Origin: Puniceicoccales bacterium
GTDB taxonomy: Bacteria > Verrucomicrobiota > Verrucomicrobiia > Opitutales > JAIRKQ01
Length of the DNA stretch: 35,956 nt
NCBI GenBank assembly: GCA_031258695.1
Contig: JAIRMM010000031.1
Location: forward strand, 1 to 35,956
Reading direction: 5' to 3'
Shown one piece after another: positions 1 to 8,129 of the stretch. The notes below the pieces were generated by a model. It was not told where the DNA came from. It saw only the letters and a list, made by a program, of their open reading frames with translations, and searched no databases. Numbering within the stretch: the first letter of the stretch is position 1; the number at the start of each line of letters is the position of its first letter. Made by a program: the position numbers and the translations under genes.

Positions 1-63
1 TCTCTTGCCTAGATCGTCGATTTTCACAAATAACTCTACCAGTCTTAGGCTTTGGGTTTTCAT
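1..63 (-). CDS. 5' end of a gene running off the left edge, possibly a transposase
   Basis: Only the first 21 codons are in the window. An ATG at 63-61 has a purine-rich GGGAAGAAG just upstream, a credible ribosome binding site. The peptide begins MKTQSLRLVELFVKIDD. A short N-terminal 'ELF-x-IDD' pattern occurs in some IS transposases (IS982/IS5-like), but 21 residues are too few to assign a family. The start lies 57 bp downstream, in gene orientation, of a ~110-bp tract that is repeated upstream of the neighbouring hydrolase gene. Confidence 0.4.
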   Translation of the reverse strand, partial: MKTQSLRLVELFVKIDDLGKR

Positions 64-120
64 TCTTCTTCCCTAAGATTTTTTCATTTTTTGTCTCTTT
101 CTAATTTCGCCATTCGCGTA

Positions 121-238
121 AGGAAATGATACTGGAGGGCAAATTCCCATGGCATATCAAGCTGCGGGACGTCCTCTAGGATACTCCAACACTGTGGTTT
201 GGGCAGGAGAAATTTTGCGGGTAAATTGTTAAAAAATA
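121..238 (-). repeat. Copy A of an imperfect ~110-bp direct repeat
   Basis: This tract matches 1399-1507 essentially without gaps over its best part, at roughly 75% identity by eye. The longest shared stretch is GGCAAATTCCCA. Read on the minus strand, both copies encode a similar peptide (KPQ-x-W-x-I-x-ED, then MPWEFA) ending in a stop codon. Each copy ends about 55 bp before the start codon of a minus-strand gene: 63 for this copy and 1344 for copy B. It could be the duplicated 3' end of a lost gene or a duplicated upstream region. Confidence 0.65.
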
Positions 239-243
239 TGGAG

Positions 244-1344
244 TTACCACCACTCGCTAAAGAGTTGATCCGTGTCTCTAATATTTACTTTTTGTCCTAT
301 CATTGGAGTAAGAAGGTGTACATCCTTATTTTTGCATAACCGCGTGATCATATTAAGTGGGTCATTCCACGGGTGGGTTGAAAGTGAAAATTTGGAGTTA
401 TGCACCGGTAATAAAGCTTTCGTTCGGAGATCCTCTGCGGCCATCACCGTTTCGGCTGGATGCATGTGTATGTATTTCCAATTCTCGCTATATTGCCCAT
501 TTTCAAGGATGGCCACATCTATCGGGCCGTGTTTCTTCCCAATCTCTTTGAAATGTGGGCAATATCCACCATCCCCTCCGATGTATATCTTAAATCCACC
601 GGCGGTCGTAAGCAAAAATGCTCCCCACAGAGATTGGTTATGTGTAAAGCTGCGGCCTGAAAAGTGCTGAGTTGGGCAACACATAATGCGGAACCCGTCC
701 TGTAATTCGAGCTCATCGTGCCAATCCATTTCCAATAGTTTGGACTGGTCAAATCCCCAATGCTCAAAATGAGCCCCAACTCCAAGCGGACAAATTATTT
801 GCCTAGCTTTTAATTTCCTCACGGTCTCATAATCCAAATGATCCCAGTGATCGTGGGTTATGATCAAATAATCAAGTTCCGGTATTTCAGTTGCCGCATA
901 CACATTGGTTCCGCGGAACGCAACCGGGAAGAAGGGAATCGGTGATGAAACATCACTGAATACAGGATCGATGGCCATGCGTTTTCCTTCGATTTGTATA
1001 AAACATGAAGAGTGTCCAAACCATACCAGGATATCTTCATTTTTATTTAGATTTACTAGGTTTACCTTTACGCTAGGCATAACAATATCATTTTTTTTGG
1101 TAAAAAATTTGCCAATAATCCCAAATATTTTTTTGTAGGTGCCTAGTTTGCTTATGGGAGCGTTCGCACGGAGTTCGTAAACATTCTGAAATTTCCCGTT
1201 TCTATAGTTTGTGGATTTTTGGATCCTTACCAGGCGATTTCCACCTGGAAGACTGCCAAATTTCGGTGAGTGAACATATATGGCGATTGATACAACCCCC
1301 ATTACTACAGCAATCGACATGTATAGCAGATACTTCATATTCAT
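244..1344 (-). CDS. Membrane-anchored metallo-beta-lactamase-fold hydrolase (NAPE-PLD/UlaG-like)
   Basis: The 366-aa protein starts with a hydrophobic segment (about residues 4-25) that should act as a membrane anchor or uncleaved signal, so the enzyme probably faces the periplasm. The catalytic domain has the metal-binding signature HDHWDH at 164-169, preceded by HSSCF (111-115) and DPVFSD. Later come IGGDGG and a histidine in HMHPAE, with a final PVHNSKF segment. This order and the total length fit the family around N-acyl-phosphatidylethanolamine phospholipase D and UlaG-like lactonases. The substrate cannot be read from the sequence; a phospholipid-like amide or ester is a guess from the family. 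The gene stands alone, with the tRNA-Ser upstream and a copy of a repeated tract on each side. Confidence 0.85.
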   Translation of the reverse strand: MNMKYLLYMSIAVVMGVVSIAIYVHSPKFGSLPGGNRLVRIQKSTNYRNGKFQNVYELRANAPISKLGTYKKIFGIIGKFFTKKNDIVMPSVKVNLVNLNKNEDILVWFGHSSCFIQIEGKRMAIDPVFSDVSSPIPFFPVAFRGTNVYAATEIPELDYLIITHDHWDHLDYETVRKLKARQIICPLGVGAHFEHWGFDQSKLLEMDWHDELELQDGFRIMCCPTQHFSGRSFTHNQSLWGAFLLTTAGGFKIYIGGDGGYCPHFKEIGKKHGPIDVAILENGQYSENWKYIHMHPAETVMAAEDLRTKALLPVHNSKFSLSTHPWNDPLNMITRLCKNKDVHLLTPMIGQKVNIRDTDQLFSEWW

Positions 1345-1398
1345 TTACTAAAACACATACCTAATCCCAGTATCCACATACTTTATACCATTTCCTAG

Positions 1399-1507
1399 GG
1401 GAATGGAGATGATTTTCGAAGGCAAATTCCCACGGCATACCAAGCTTTAGGATATCTTCTATGATATTCCAATTCTGTGGTTTGAGCAAGAGGAAATTGC
1501 TAAAAAA
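1399..1507 (-). repeat. Copy B of the ~110-bp direct repeat
   Basis: Partner of the tract at 121-238. On the minus strand it reads as an open frame ending in MPWEFAFENHLHSPRK and a stop just upstream of the hydrolase gene. No start codon or usable upstream reading frame is visible, so it looks like a gene remnant or a duplicated leader rather than a working gene. Confidence 0.65.
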
Positions 1508-1839
1508 CACCCCGTTTGTAGTTAAAAGTTCGAATCTCCTCCGAACAAACGGGCGGTGGTACCCGCGAAATCACCATTGGAAATGCCTTGATTTCCGAAG
1601 GATCGAAGTAAAGCGAAATTTTATACTTCCAGATTTTCCGCTCACGGACGCACTTCGAAAATCCGTAGTTCCCAGACGATGGAGCTATGGAGTTAAAAAT
1701 GCTCAAAAAGTGATTAAAAAGGGCGAAAATGGTGTTTTCAGCAAAAATCCAAGGAGCGCACAAACCTCAAAAGCTTTGGAAATCAACGGCCCTGGCAAGA
1801 ACGCCATAAATATGATGAAGTTAGGTTTAACGCTATTTC
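1508..1839. other. Non-coding stretch with one strong inverted repeat
   Basis: There is no convincing gene here. An inverted repeat pairs CCCGTTTGT (1511-1519) with ACAAACGGG (1545-1553), and an inner GTTCG/CGAAC pair lies within it. It resembles a structured RNA or terminator but is followed by no T-run on either strand. The remaining open frames overlap the tRNA or lack homology that I recognise. Confidence 0.4.
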
Positions 1840-1928
1840 TGGCGGAGAGAGAGGGATTCGAACCCCCGGTACCTCTATGGTACATTCGATTTCGAGTCGA
1901 ACACAATCGTCCACTCTGTCATCTCTCC
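1840..1928 (-). tRNA. tRNA-Ser (anticodon CGA)
   Basis: The minus-strand RNA starts GGAGAGA and closes with TCTCTCC, discriminator G and an encoded CCA. The anticodon loop CTCGAAA sits in a TTCGA/TCGAA stem, giving CGA, which reads the serine codon UCG. A long variable arm (about GTACCATAGAGGTAC) and the T-arm GGGGGTTCGAATCCCTC fit a class II tRNA-Ser. Total length is 89 nt including CCA. Confidence 0.95.
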
Positions 1929-2138
1929 GAAACATCTAGTTCAAATTGAACAACCGATAAATGCAAGTCGCAATTTAATTTTTCTCTGGATGGCAATCAA
2001 TTTCCTTCCACCCCTGCGGACACATCCCGGACCTGTTTGCCCATCGTCTGTGTTTCGGTTCCATGGGCCACGACCCGGCTACCTATTTTCCATACCTAGG
2101 CCCAAGCACCATTTCACCCCTTGCCCCATGGCTTCCAA

Positions 2139-2750
2139 TCACTGCTTTTCGGTGGTTCCTAGAATGTCGCCTAAAATATACTGGCAAATGGCATAAATTT
2201 CATACACTCCCCAGCTTTTACTCGTTGATGTCCACGATTGACGCACGAGCAATGCAGACTCTGGTTTGACTATGGACGAAATTATTGAATCGAAAAAGGC
2301 GTTGGTTTGGGCCTGTAATTTGACATGGTCGGGAACACTTAGGTTTCTTTCTCGAAAGGCAGAATTAAACTTGGAATCAACTAGGCTCCTAAGCCTAACG
2401 ACTTCAACTTTCGACAGCGGTTTCAGATTTTCTAGGATATTGTTTTTTAACTTAAAAATTTTACCCCCTTCCCTCGCATATAGCTCAAACATATTGACTG
2501 CCCTATTCGTGTCAGTGAAATTGTTTGGTTGCGTTGGACATATTACACTTACTTGCCTGGTCCTAAGAGGATTGGAAAAAAACCTGGATTCGGGATTGCG
2601 GGGCTTGTCTAGGCCAAGGTGTACGGATATGCTCTTCCCGTGGATGCGGCACGGTGTAAATTCCTTCCGGGAACCGTCATAGGAGGTTCCCCTGTCTTCC
2701 ATTAGCTCTATTCGACAGATGTTATTTTCAGCTTTCTGAGATGGTTCCAT
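2139..2750 (-). CDS. Hypothetical protein, 203 aa
   Basis: I do not recognise this protein. It begins MEPSQKAENN and has no signal peptide or membrane segment. The second half looks helical (ILENLKPLSKVEVVRLRSL). It is co-oriented with mutL, whose stop is 88 bp upstream in gene orientation, so it may be co-transcribed or use its own promoter in that gap. The gap holds an AT-rich inverted repeat, TTTTTGC-AA-GCAAAAA at 2784-2799, that could be a weak terminator of mutL or an operator. The absence of any long competing frame supports a real gene. Confidence 0.55.
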   Translation of the reverse strand: MEPSQKAENNICRIELMEDRGTSYDGSRKEFTPCRIHGKSISVHLGLDKPRNPESRFFSNPLRTRQVSVICPTQPNNFTDTNRAVNMFELYAREGGKIFKLKNNILENLKPLSKVEVVRLRSLVDSKFNSAFRERNLSVPDHVKLQAQTNAFFDSIISSIVKPESALLVRQSWTSTSKSWGVYEIYAICQYILGDILGTTEKQ

Positions 2751-2837
2751 GTATGTGCCTGTTTATTAGAATGATATACTATTTTTTTGCAAGCAAAAAC
2801 GAACTTCTTTAATTAGTTTTTTCATGTCAACGACGGA

Positions 2838-4604
2838 TTAATGTATGATTTTCACGCCAAAACGACGGCCCATGTCCGCCAGCGAAAGTTCAAAGTATAT
2901 CGCATTTCCAAGGGGGCATAGCAGTGGATTTTTGCACAATAACAGTGCGTTTTGCAACTTTTTAATGGCATCCTGTGTTCCATAATTTTCCAAGCTAGAA
3001 ATCTGCGAAATACATCGCGCAAAGGTCTCTTCCATGTTCAATGCCTGTGCATTCTTGGTGGAAGCATTCTCTTCCGCAATTAGCCGATGGGTCAAGCTGG
3101 CCGCGTCCTGGTAGGATAACCATTCCGGAATCGCATCAATCTTGTAGTCGTATTGCCCAAATGAATAGATGGAAAATCCATTTTTCAAAAAAATTGGTAA
3201 AAATCTTTGGAAGCGATCCGATTCGTCCTGGGACAACGAAATTTCTATGGGCAATAGTAATTGCTGCGAGCTGGCAACATCACATCGAGCCTTGACCTTT
3301 TCGTAGGTTACCCGGCTGAGAGCCAGCCGGATATTAAAAATGATGATGCCGGTTCCCTGTTCAAAAATCGCAATCTCTCCAAAAGCTATTCCGACAAACT
3401 TCCAATCGTGGTCATCGGGTTCTGCCGTGGGAGATATATCTAGCCTTTTCTGTTCAACGAATGGTATTTCCCTCCGGGAAATTTTACTGCCCGGAGAAGT
3501 CGTTGGATAATTTTGAATGGGCGGTTCCTTTTGAAAACTTTGCCATTGGGGTTGTTGGAAATTTTGAAACGTTGGTTGTGGCTCCCCCTGGACAAATTTT
3601 TCAACTGCCATGGCATCGCGTTTTCCAAATACGTCCAACAGGGCCCTTTGAATGAATCCTCTGAGCGCCATTTCATTTTTAAAACGAACTTCTTTTTTCA
3701 TTGGATGCACATTCACATCGACCATCGCCGGATTAATTTTCAAAAAAATGTAGGCCAAAATCCCCCTGTGGTTTGGAAAGATCGGTTCCAGAACATCGCC
3801 TATGGCATAGTTGACGATATTGCTTTTGACCAGGCGGTTGTTCACGAAGACGCCTATGTTTTTTTTACAAACATTTCCAAAGGTCGGATCGCAAATCGCT
3901 CCGTCCATTGCATAATCTCCTTCGGCGTATGAAAAATCGACAAATTTTTCATCATACTTGAAAATCTCATTCACCCTATCCGCAAGATTTTTGGAATTCG
4001 GCGACTGAAATATCACGTTTCCATTTTGAAAAAGAAAAAATTTTACATCCGATTCAACCAGTGCCAAATTTTTTATCAGGGATATTATATTCATGCTTTC
4101 CGTTTCATCGGACTTGAGAAATTTTCTCCTGGCTGGAACGTTGTAAAACAAGTTTTCGACGATTACCTTCGTCCCATTAAATTTCGCACAATCTTTGATG
4201 TCCACGACTTTTCCACCGTCTATGATAATTTCCGTCCCGTGGGCATCGTTGCTGGAACAGGTCATCAACCTAAACCTAGAAATGCTCGCCATGGACGGGA
4301 TGGCTTCACCGCGAAAACCGAATGTGGCCAGCGAATCTAAATCTTGAATATGGCGCAATTTGCTGGTGGCATGTCGTTTTATGGACAACAGAGCTTCTTC
4401 CTTGTGCATGCCGAAACCATCGCCTTCGACGACTATGGAAAATTTTCCTCCCCGGGAGAATCTGACACTGATAAGCTTTGCCTCCGCGTCTAGACTATTT
4501 TCAACTAACTCCTTGACGATAGCAGCCGGTCGTTCAACAATCTCTCCGGCGGCAATTTTATTGGCGACGTCTTCCGGTAAAACTTCAATCGTGGAATCGA
4601 GCAT
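2838..4604 (-). CDS. mutL: DNA mismatch repair protein MutL
   Basis: This 588-aa protein links MutS mismatch recognition to downstream repair. The N-terminal GHL ATPase domain is clear: AAGEIVERPAAIVKELVENS (about 18-37) holds the catalytic Glu and Mg-binding Asn, followed by DGFGM (62-66), RHATSKL and FGFRGEA. The transducer domain follows, with NVPARRKFL and VDVNVHPMKKEVRF. After a Gln/Pro-rich linker (about 340-375) comes a C-terminal dimerisation-like domain. The DQHA-x2-E-x4-E endonuclease motif is not visible: the equivalent stretch reads IFNIRLALSRVTYE, as in MutL proteins without nuclease activity. mutS is not in the window. Confidence 0.95.
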   Translation of the reverse strand: MLDSTIEVLPEDVANKIAAGEIVERPAAIVKELVENSLDAEAKLISVRFSRGGKFSIVVEGDGFGMHKEEALLSIKRHATSKLRHIQDLDSLATFGFRGEAIPSMASISRFRLMTCSSNDAHGTEIIIDGGKVVDIKDCAKFNGTKVIVENLFYNVPARRKFLKSDETESMNIISLIKNLALVESDVKFFLFQNGNVIFQSPNSKNLADRVNEIFKYDEKFVDFSYAEGDYAMDGAICDPTFGNVCKKNIGVFVNNRLVKSNIVNYAIGDVLEPIFPNHRGILAYIFLKINPAMVDVNVHPMKKEVRFKNEMALRGFIQRALLDVFGKRDAMAVEKFVQGEPQPTFQNFQQPQWQSFQKEPPIQNYPTTSPGSKISRREIPFVEQKRLDISPTAEPDDHDWKFVGIAFGEIAIFEQGTGIIIFNIRLALSRVTYEKVKARCDVASSQQLLLPIEISLSQDESDRFQRFLPIFLKNGFSIYSFGQYDYKIDAIPEWLSYQDAASLTHRLIAEENASTKNAQALNMEETFARCISQISSLENYGTQDAIKKLQNALLLCKNPLLCPLGNAIYFELSLADMGRRFGVKIIH

Positions 4605-4794
4605 GGGGGAAAACTAGTCTTGAAACCAACGGCGGCAAGCACTTTTTGTCCTATGCCATAGATGCCCTACCTTTTTATTCCAACTTTCTCCGTCGGCTTT
4701 CAACGTGGCAAATCCCAACTTGGAACCTTAATGGCTTTACAAAAAATTTTCTTTTATCATTTTGTCGGGAGAAGTTTATTAAAAGCTTGTGCCT

Positions 4795-5652
4795 ATGAAT
4801 GTTAGTGAATTGGATTTTCACGGTTTGAAATTGTTGTCAGCGGATATTTCGCCTTCGCGCTATCTCTTTTGTCCCCAGGATGTCGCCAGGATAATAAGCT
4901 GGCAAATTGTCATGGCCGACAATAGCATTCGAGACATATTGTTTTCTGAAATGGGAGGGGAAGATTCCATCGGCGACATCGGTTCGAAAATATTTTTCAA
5001 TGGAAAGTCGATGCCTCTTGCGGGATTTGATTCCCTGGCCATTGAAAGTTTAAAATTTGTAAAAACTAGCGATACCAAGTATGAAATGATTTTCGTTCCA
5101 GAAAATGATGCCGAGCTATCCTTTTTGCCGAAAATAACATACAGGCTGTCGGAATTATATTTTCGCCTCGAAATTTCCGTAACCAATCGTGGAACTATGC
5201 CGATATGCTGGCGTCCGGCCATACATTTTTTTATAAATTTGCCCTGGATCAATGGGACACCACTGGAAAAGTATATCGTAAAAAATCTTGCAAAGAAGCG
5301 GCTACGCATATCCGATGACATGCGTGTGATAAATTCTGTCAAATCCAACGAAAGAACATCCCTGGAATTGCTAAATAACGACATCATAGGATTTACCCAG
5401 CTGCAGGACAGTAAGATTTGGATAGGAACACCCAACGAAGAGGAAGGGATTTCCTTCATCTTTGGAAATAAAACCAAAAGGTCGGTCCTAATGATACGTA
5501 AAACTCCGATAGCCGGCAAGGTAGATGTGGCTTTCGTGTCGGATATGCCTTCCGAAGACAGTGGAAGTATGACAAACGCTGACATTCAAAATTACGCGAT
5601 GATAGGGCCCAATGAAACGGATATATTCGCCATAGAAATATCAGCCCATTGA
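4795..5652 (+). CDS. Aldose 1-epimerase (galactose mutarotase)-like protein
   Basis: The protein has about 285 aa, with the beta-rich fold pattern of the mutarotase superfamily. The most telling segment is LEISVTNRGTMPICWRPAIH, matching the family's 'NTG-PM-W--HPYF' core with a retained histidine. Aldose-epimerase-like enzymes interconvert alpha and beta anomers of hexoses or hexose-6-phosphates; the substrate here is unknown. The ATG at 4795 is preferred to the in-frame GTG two codons upstream. No strong Shine-Dalgarno is visible, only GGGAGAAG about 20 bp upstream. Its stop overlaps the start of the methyltransferase gene, so the two are probably translationally coupled. It is divergent from mutL across a 190-bp gap with no clear promoter. 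Confidence 0.75.
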   Translation: MNVSELDFHGLKLLSADISPSRYLFCPQDVARIISWQIVMADNSIRDILFSEMGGEDSIGDIGSKIFFNGKSMPLAGFDSLAIESLKFVKTSDTKYEMIFVPENDAELSFLPKITYRLSELYFRLEISVTNRGTMPICWRPAIHFFINLPWINGTPLEKYIVKNLAKKRLRISDDMRVINSVKSNERTSLELLNNDIIGFTQLQDSKIWIGTPNEEEGISFIFGNKTKRSVLMIRKTPIAGKVDVAFVSDMPSEDSGSMTNADIQNYAMIGPNETDIFAIEISAH

Positions 5653-6911
5653 CCGATGGCCTTTGCAATCGGACAATTTTCTTTGAAAATGTTGAATATT
5701 TTTTATTCGCTAGGGATGTGGAATTTAGGCAACCGAAAAATTTTATAGCCACACCGTTCAAATACCATGAACAGGTTGAACTTGCCATCGAGGACGTAAC
5801 GAATCTCGGCATGGGCCTTGGCCGCGTAAACGATTGGGTCCTAATGGTTCCCCATGTTCTTAGTGGCGAGGTTGTGATTGCTAGCATCCATAAAAATTTG
5901 AAAAATTATTCCCTCGGTGACCTGGTAAAGGTCGTCAAGCCATCCCCTGACCGTGTCGAGCCGAAATGTCCATTGTTTGGCATTTGCGGGGGTTGCCAAT
6001 ACCAGCATATGAGATATGAAAAGCAATTGGACCTCAAGCGTCATCAGGTGTTCGACGTGATGAAAAGGTTGGCCGGCATTGCATTTCCAATCAATGAATG
6101 TTTGCATGGAAACCGCCCCTACAACTATCGTTCGAAAATAACCCCCCATTTCCAAAGGTCCGTACCACCCATAGGGTTTTTAAAGGAAGGCATGCGAACG
6201 ATTGTCGATGTGGAACAATGCCCAATTGCCACCGAGAGGATAAATGACAGGTTGGGTGCCCTACGGGAAGATATTTTACAAAATAAAAGTTCATTGAAGC
6301 GGGGAGGGACCATTCTTCTGCGAGATTTGGGCCAACGGGTCGAAACAAATCCCAAAGCGGTTGTGGCACAGAAAATTGAAGATTTTAATTTTTCCTATCA
6401 AGCCGGTGAATTTTTCCAGAACAACCCCTACCCATTGCCACAGTTGATTAATTTTGTGATCCGGGCGGCACGGGGTCCAAAATATTTGATCGATGCTTAC
6501 TGTGGCGTTGGAGTTTTTGGCATAATGGCGGCGAAAAATTTTGAAAAAGTCCTTGGCATAGAAATCAATGGTGTCGCCATCCATTTTGCCGAGCAAAATG
6601 CCCGGGCCAATAGGGTTGACAATGTCCGTTTTATCACCGGAACGGCGGAACGAATTTTTGAAAATGCTGAATTTGTGGGACACGAAACCAGCATAATAAT
6701 CGACCCTCCGCGGGTCGGATGTACCGAAACTTTTCTATGCCAATTGTTGGCATTCTGTCCCGCAAGAATCGTTTACGTTTCCTGTGCTCCGGACACGCAG
6801 GCACGGGATTTGAAAATCCTTGAGCAAAAATATTCCATCGAAGAAATTCAACCGATCGACATGTTTCCCCAAACAAGGCATATAGAAAACGTGGTCGTAC
6901 TAAAATTATAG
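5649..6911 (+). CDS. 23S rRNA (uracil-C5)-methyltransferase, RlmD/RumA-type
   Basis: The enzyme uses S-adenosylmethionine to methylate C5 of a uridine in 23S rRNA (U1939 or U747 type; which one cannot be told). A TRAM RNA-binding domain covers about 41-100. The iron-sulfur cysteines are C107, C113, C116 and C191. The SAM-binding loop DAYCGVGVFG is at 282-291 and IDPPR at 351-355. The nucleophilic cysteine is C379 in YVSCAPDTQ, and the C-terminus has the catalytic-base region DMFPQTRHIENV. The first start is a TTG overlapping the upstream stop. No ATG occurs before the TRAM domain, so the exact start is uncertain; a GTG near 5718 is an alternative. Confidence 0.93.
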   Translation: MTDGLCNRTIFFENVEYFLFARDVEFRQPKNFIATPFKYHEQVELAIEDVTNLGMGLGRVNDWVLMVPHVLSGEVVIASIHKNLKNYSLGDLVKVVKPSPDRVEPKCPLFGICGGCQYQHMRYEKQLDLKRHQVFDVMKRLAGIAFPINECLHGNRPYNYRSKITPHFQRSVPPIGFLKEGMRTIVDVEQCPIATERINDRLGALREDILQNKSSLKRGGTILLRDLGQRVETNPKAVVAQKIEDFNFSYQAGEFFQNNPYPLPQLINFVIRAARGPKYLIDAYCGVGVFGIMAAKNFEKVLGIEINGVAIHFAEQNARANRVDNVRFITGTAERIFENAEFVGHETSIIIDPPRVGCTETFLCQLLAFCPARIVYVSCAPDTQARDLKILEQKYSIEEIQPIDMFPQTRHIENVVVLKL

Positions 6912-7035
6912 GGACGGGATGGAAAGTTTTCATAGGATCATCCGTTCTTATCCGGTACCACCGCAGACTATAACCAGCTTATTGGTTCTTTGGGCTCCTT
7001 TTGGTCTTTTGCAAAGGCGTAACCCATCGCCATGC

Positions 7036-7120
7036 TGGTGCTCAGGAGGGGATTCGAACCCCTATACCTTGCGATACTGCCGCCTGAAGACAGCGTGTCT
7101 ACCAATTTCACCACCTGAGC
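7036..7120 (-). tRNA. tRNA-Leu (anticodon CAG)
   Basis: The acceptor stem pairs GCTCAGG with CCTGAGC, with discriminator A and an encoded CCA. The D-arm contains the leucine-type GAAATTGGTAGACACG. The anticodon stem CTGTC/GGCAG holds loop TTCAGGC, giving CAG, which reads CUG. The T-arm is AGGGGTTCGAATCCCCT. Length is 85 nt with CCA. Confidence 0.95.
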
Positions 7121-7129
7121 AATCAGATA

Positions 7130-7157
7130 TCAATAAAAAGATTCATCGTTTCATCAA
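7130..7157 (-). promoter_or_regulatory. Possible promoter of tRNA-Leu
   Basis: On the minus strand, TTGATG is followed after 16 bp by TATTGA, ending about 10 bp before the first tRNA base. The spacing fits a sigma-70 promoter starting close to the mature 5' end; the box matches are moderate. Confidence 0.35.
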
Positions 7158-7253
7158 CGACTAAAATGCTATGCCGGGAGATATTTTTGCACTTCCCTGC
7201 GGAAACGTAATTTGCTGGCCACTTAATTGGGTGAAGATGATCACATGCTTGTC

Positions 7254-7433
7254 TCAAGCGAAATAACCATAGGCCGGGCGGGGTTGAAAAACCTCTACGT
7301 ATCCACCATGGCCGATCACTGTTCCCGTGCAGCCGGCAAGCACTTCTTCGGCCCAGGAAATGTTGTGTAAATTTCCAGGTTTCGGGGAAAAATTCACATA
7401 TTTTCGGGATGCAAGACGAGATGCAATTTTAAA
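7254..7433 (-). pseudogene. Coding-like fragment downstream of the doc remnant
   Basis: A 59-codon minus-strand frame directly follows the doc stop and contains SWAEEVLAGCTGTVIGHGGY, ending in YGYFA and a stop. Its composition looks protein-like, but there is no start codon and I recognise no family. It may be the tail of a gene truncated when the toxin-antitoxin locus decayed, or chance. Confidence 0.25.
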
Positions 7434-7733
7434 TTATTTGAAAATTTTCCCTAACCACCCCGCAAATTGTTGTTCACTTATTTTATGGGTAGCTCCGACC
7501 ATGGTTGTATACCATTTTTCGACATGCAATTTTCCAATTATTTTCCCATTAGGTTCTACGTTCTAGAATCAATAAACCTGCCAGGAGTCCAGCCCGTTTA
7601 TTTCCATCATTGAATGGATGATTTTGTATGATGCCTGAGGTCAATGCTGCCGCCCAATCATATATGTTCGATGATTCACCATAATTACTTATATTAATTG
7701 GCCTAGTTACTTTGATAGTAACCGGAATAGTTC
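7434..7733 (-). pseudogene. doc: Decayed Doc (death-on-curing, Fic-fold) toxin gene
   Basis: The minus strand encodes the Fic-fold core with the intact active-site motif NHPFNDGNKRAG, preceded by YG-x-SSNIYDWAAALTSGII as in Doc toxins. A 7-bp tandem duplication (GTTCTAC/GTTCTAG at 7553-7566) shifts the frame. Ignoring one copy, the reading continues LEPNGKIIGK...VGATHKISEQQFAGWL to a stop, which is the expected Doc C-terminus. The N-terminal 30-40 residues are missing and there is no start codon, so the gene is dead. Doc toxins phosphorylate EF-Tu in the characterised family members. It follows a decayed AbrB-type antitoxin gene in the same orientation. Confidence 0.75.
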
Positions 7734-7931
7734 ATCGTTGTTTGAAAAAACTTTATCCGCAAATGCAGATGGCATCTGCCCCATTGGGTTCAATTTTTTG
7801 CAACTGAATGCCATTCGATATTTCTGTAACACTAGGTGCACTACCTTCCCCAGTCCGCATGCGTGCTACCACATCGCGAACAAGTCGTCCAACGAATTTC
7901 CAATTCTTATCACTCTTGTTTTCGCATTCAT
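7707..7931 (-). pseudogene. Decayed AbrB/MazE-type antitoxin gene
   Basis: The frame begins MNAKTRVIRIGNSL, the N-terminal beta-hairpin signature of AbrB/MazE swapped-hairpin antitoxins. It is interrupted by TAG at 7866-7868, after which the same frame continues with GLGKVVHLVLQKYR and a C-terminal SAFADKVFSNNDEL, as in MazE-like proteins. The expected RGVRIPK segment after GNS is scrambled, so a pair of compensating small indels is likely. It sits directly upstream of the doc remnant, the usual antitoxin-toxin order. Confidence 0.65.
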
Positions 7932-7941
7932 GGGAACCGTG

Positions 7942-7966
7942 TAATTACTAATGTAATTAGTGTCAA
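7942..7966 (-). promoter_or_regulatory. Operator/promoter relic of the AbrB-Doc module
   Basis: Two overlapping perfect inverted repeats lie just upstream of the antitoxin start: TAATTAC-TAAT-GTAATTA (7942-7959) and ACTAAT-GTA-ATTAGT (7947-7961). A consensus -35 box TTGACA on the minus strand (7961-7966) abuts them, 30 bp before the ATG. Toxin-antitoxin operons are typically autorepressed at such a palindrome. Confidence 0.55.
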
Positions 7967-8129
7967 TGCAAAACACTGTCATTTCGGCAGGGCAAAGGGG
8001 GAAACTAGGGCACTGCCGGGCGATGATCAAAAAGAAAAAACAGCAAAGGTGGCAAAGATGGCAACCCCAACGATAGTTTTGGAAACGAGGCTATATTTGG
8101 TTCCCGGGCGGGATTTTTGCCCCAAATAT
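7967..8129. other. Non-coding remnant between the antitoxin and the 76-bp repeat
   Basis: I see no gene, tRNA or clear repeat here. The open frames across it are short and lack recognisable motifs or ribosome binding sites. Confidence 0.4.

Noticed and set aside
1511..1553. Possible tRNA or minihelix: 7-bp outer stem next to a 5-bp GTTCG/CGAAC stem
   Set aside because: The inner loop has nine bases, there is no D-arm, anticodon arm or CCA, and no promoter; I keep it only as an inverted repeat.
1461..1949. 162-codon plus-strand frame containing EREGFEPPVP
   Set aside because: The REGFEPP string is the antisense shadow of the tRNA-Ser T-arm; the rest has no domain or start context.
1990..2196. 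Short Pro/His-rich frames between tRNA-Ser and the hypothetical gene
   Set aside because: No start context or motif; overlapping frames of similar length on the same strand suggest chance.
4860..5585. 241-codon minus-strand frame opposite the epimerase-like gene
   Set aside because: Shadow frame: no family features, and the plus-strand protein has a recognisable fold signature.
6919..7164. 81-codon frame with GGDSNPYTLRYCRLKTACLP
   Set aside because: It is the antisense reading of tRNA-Leu, a well-known artefact.
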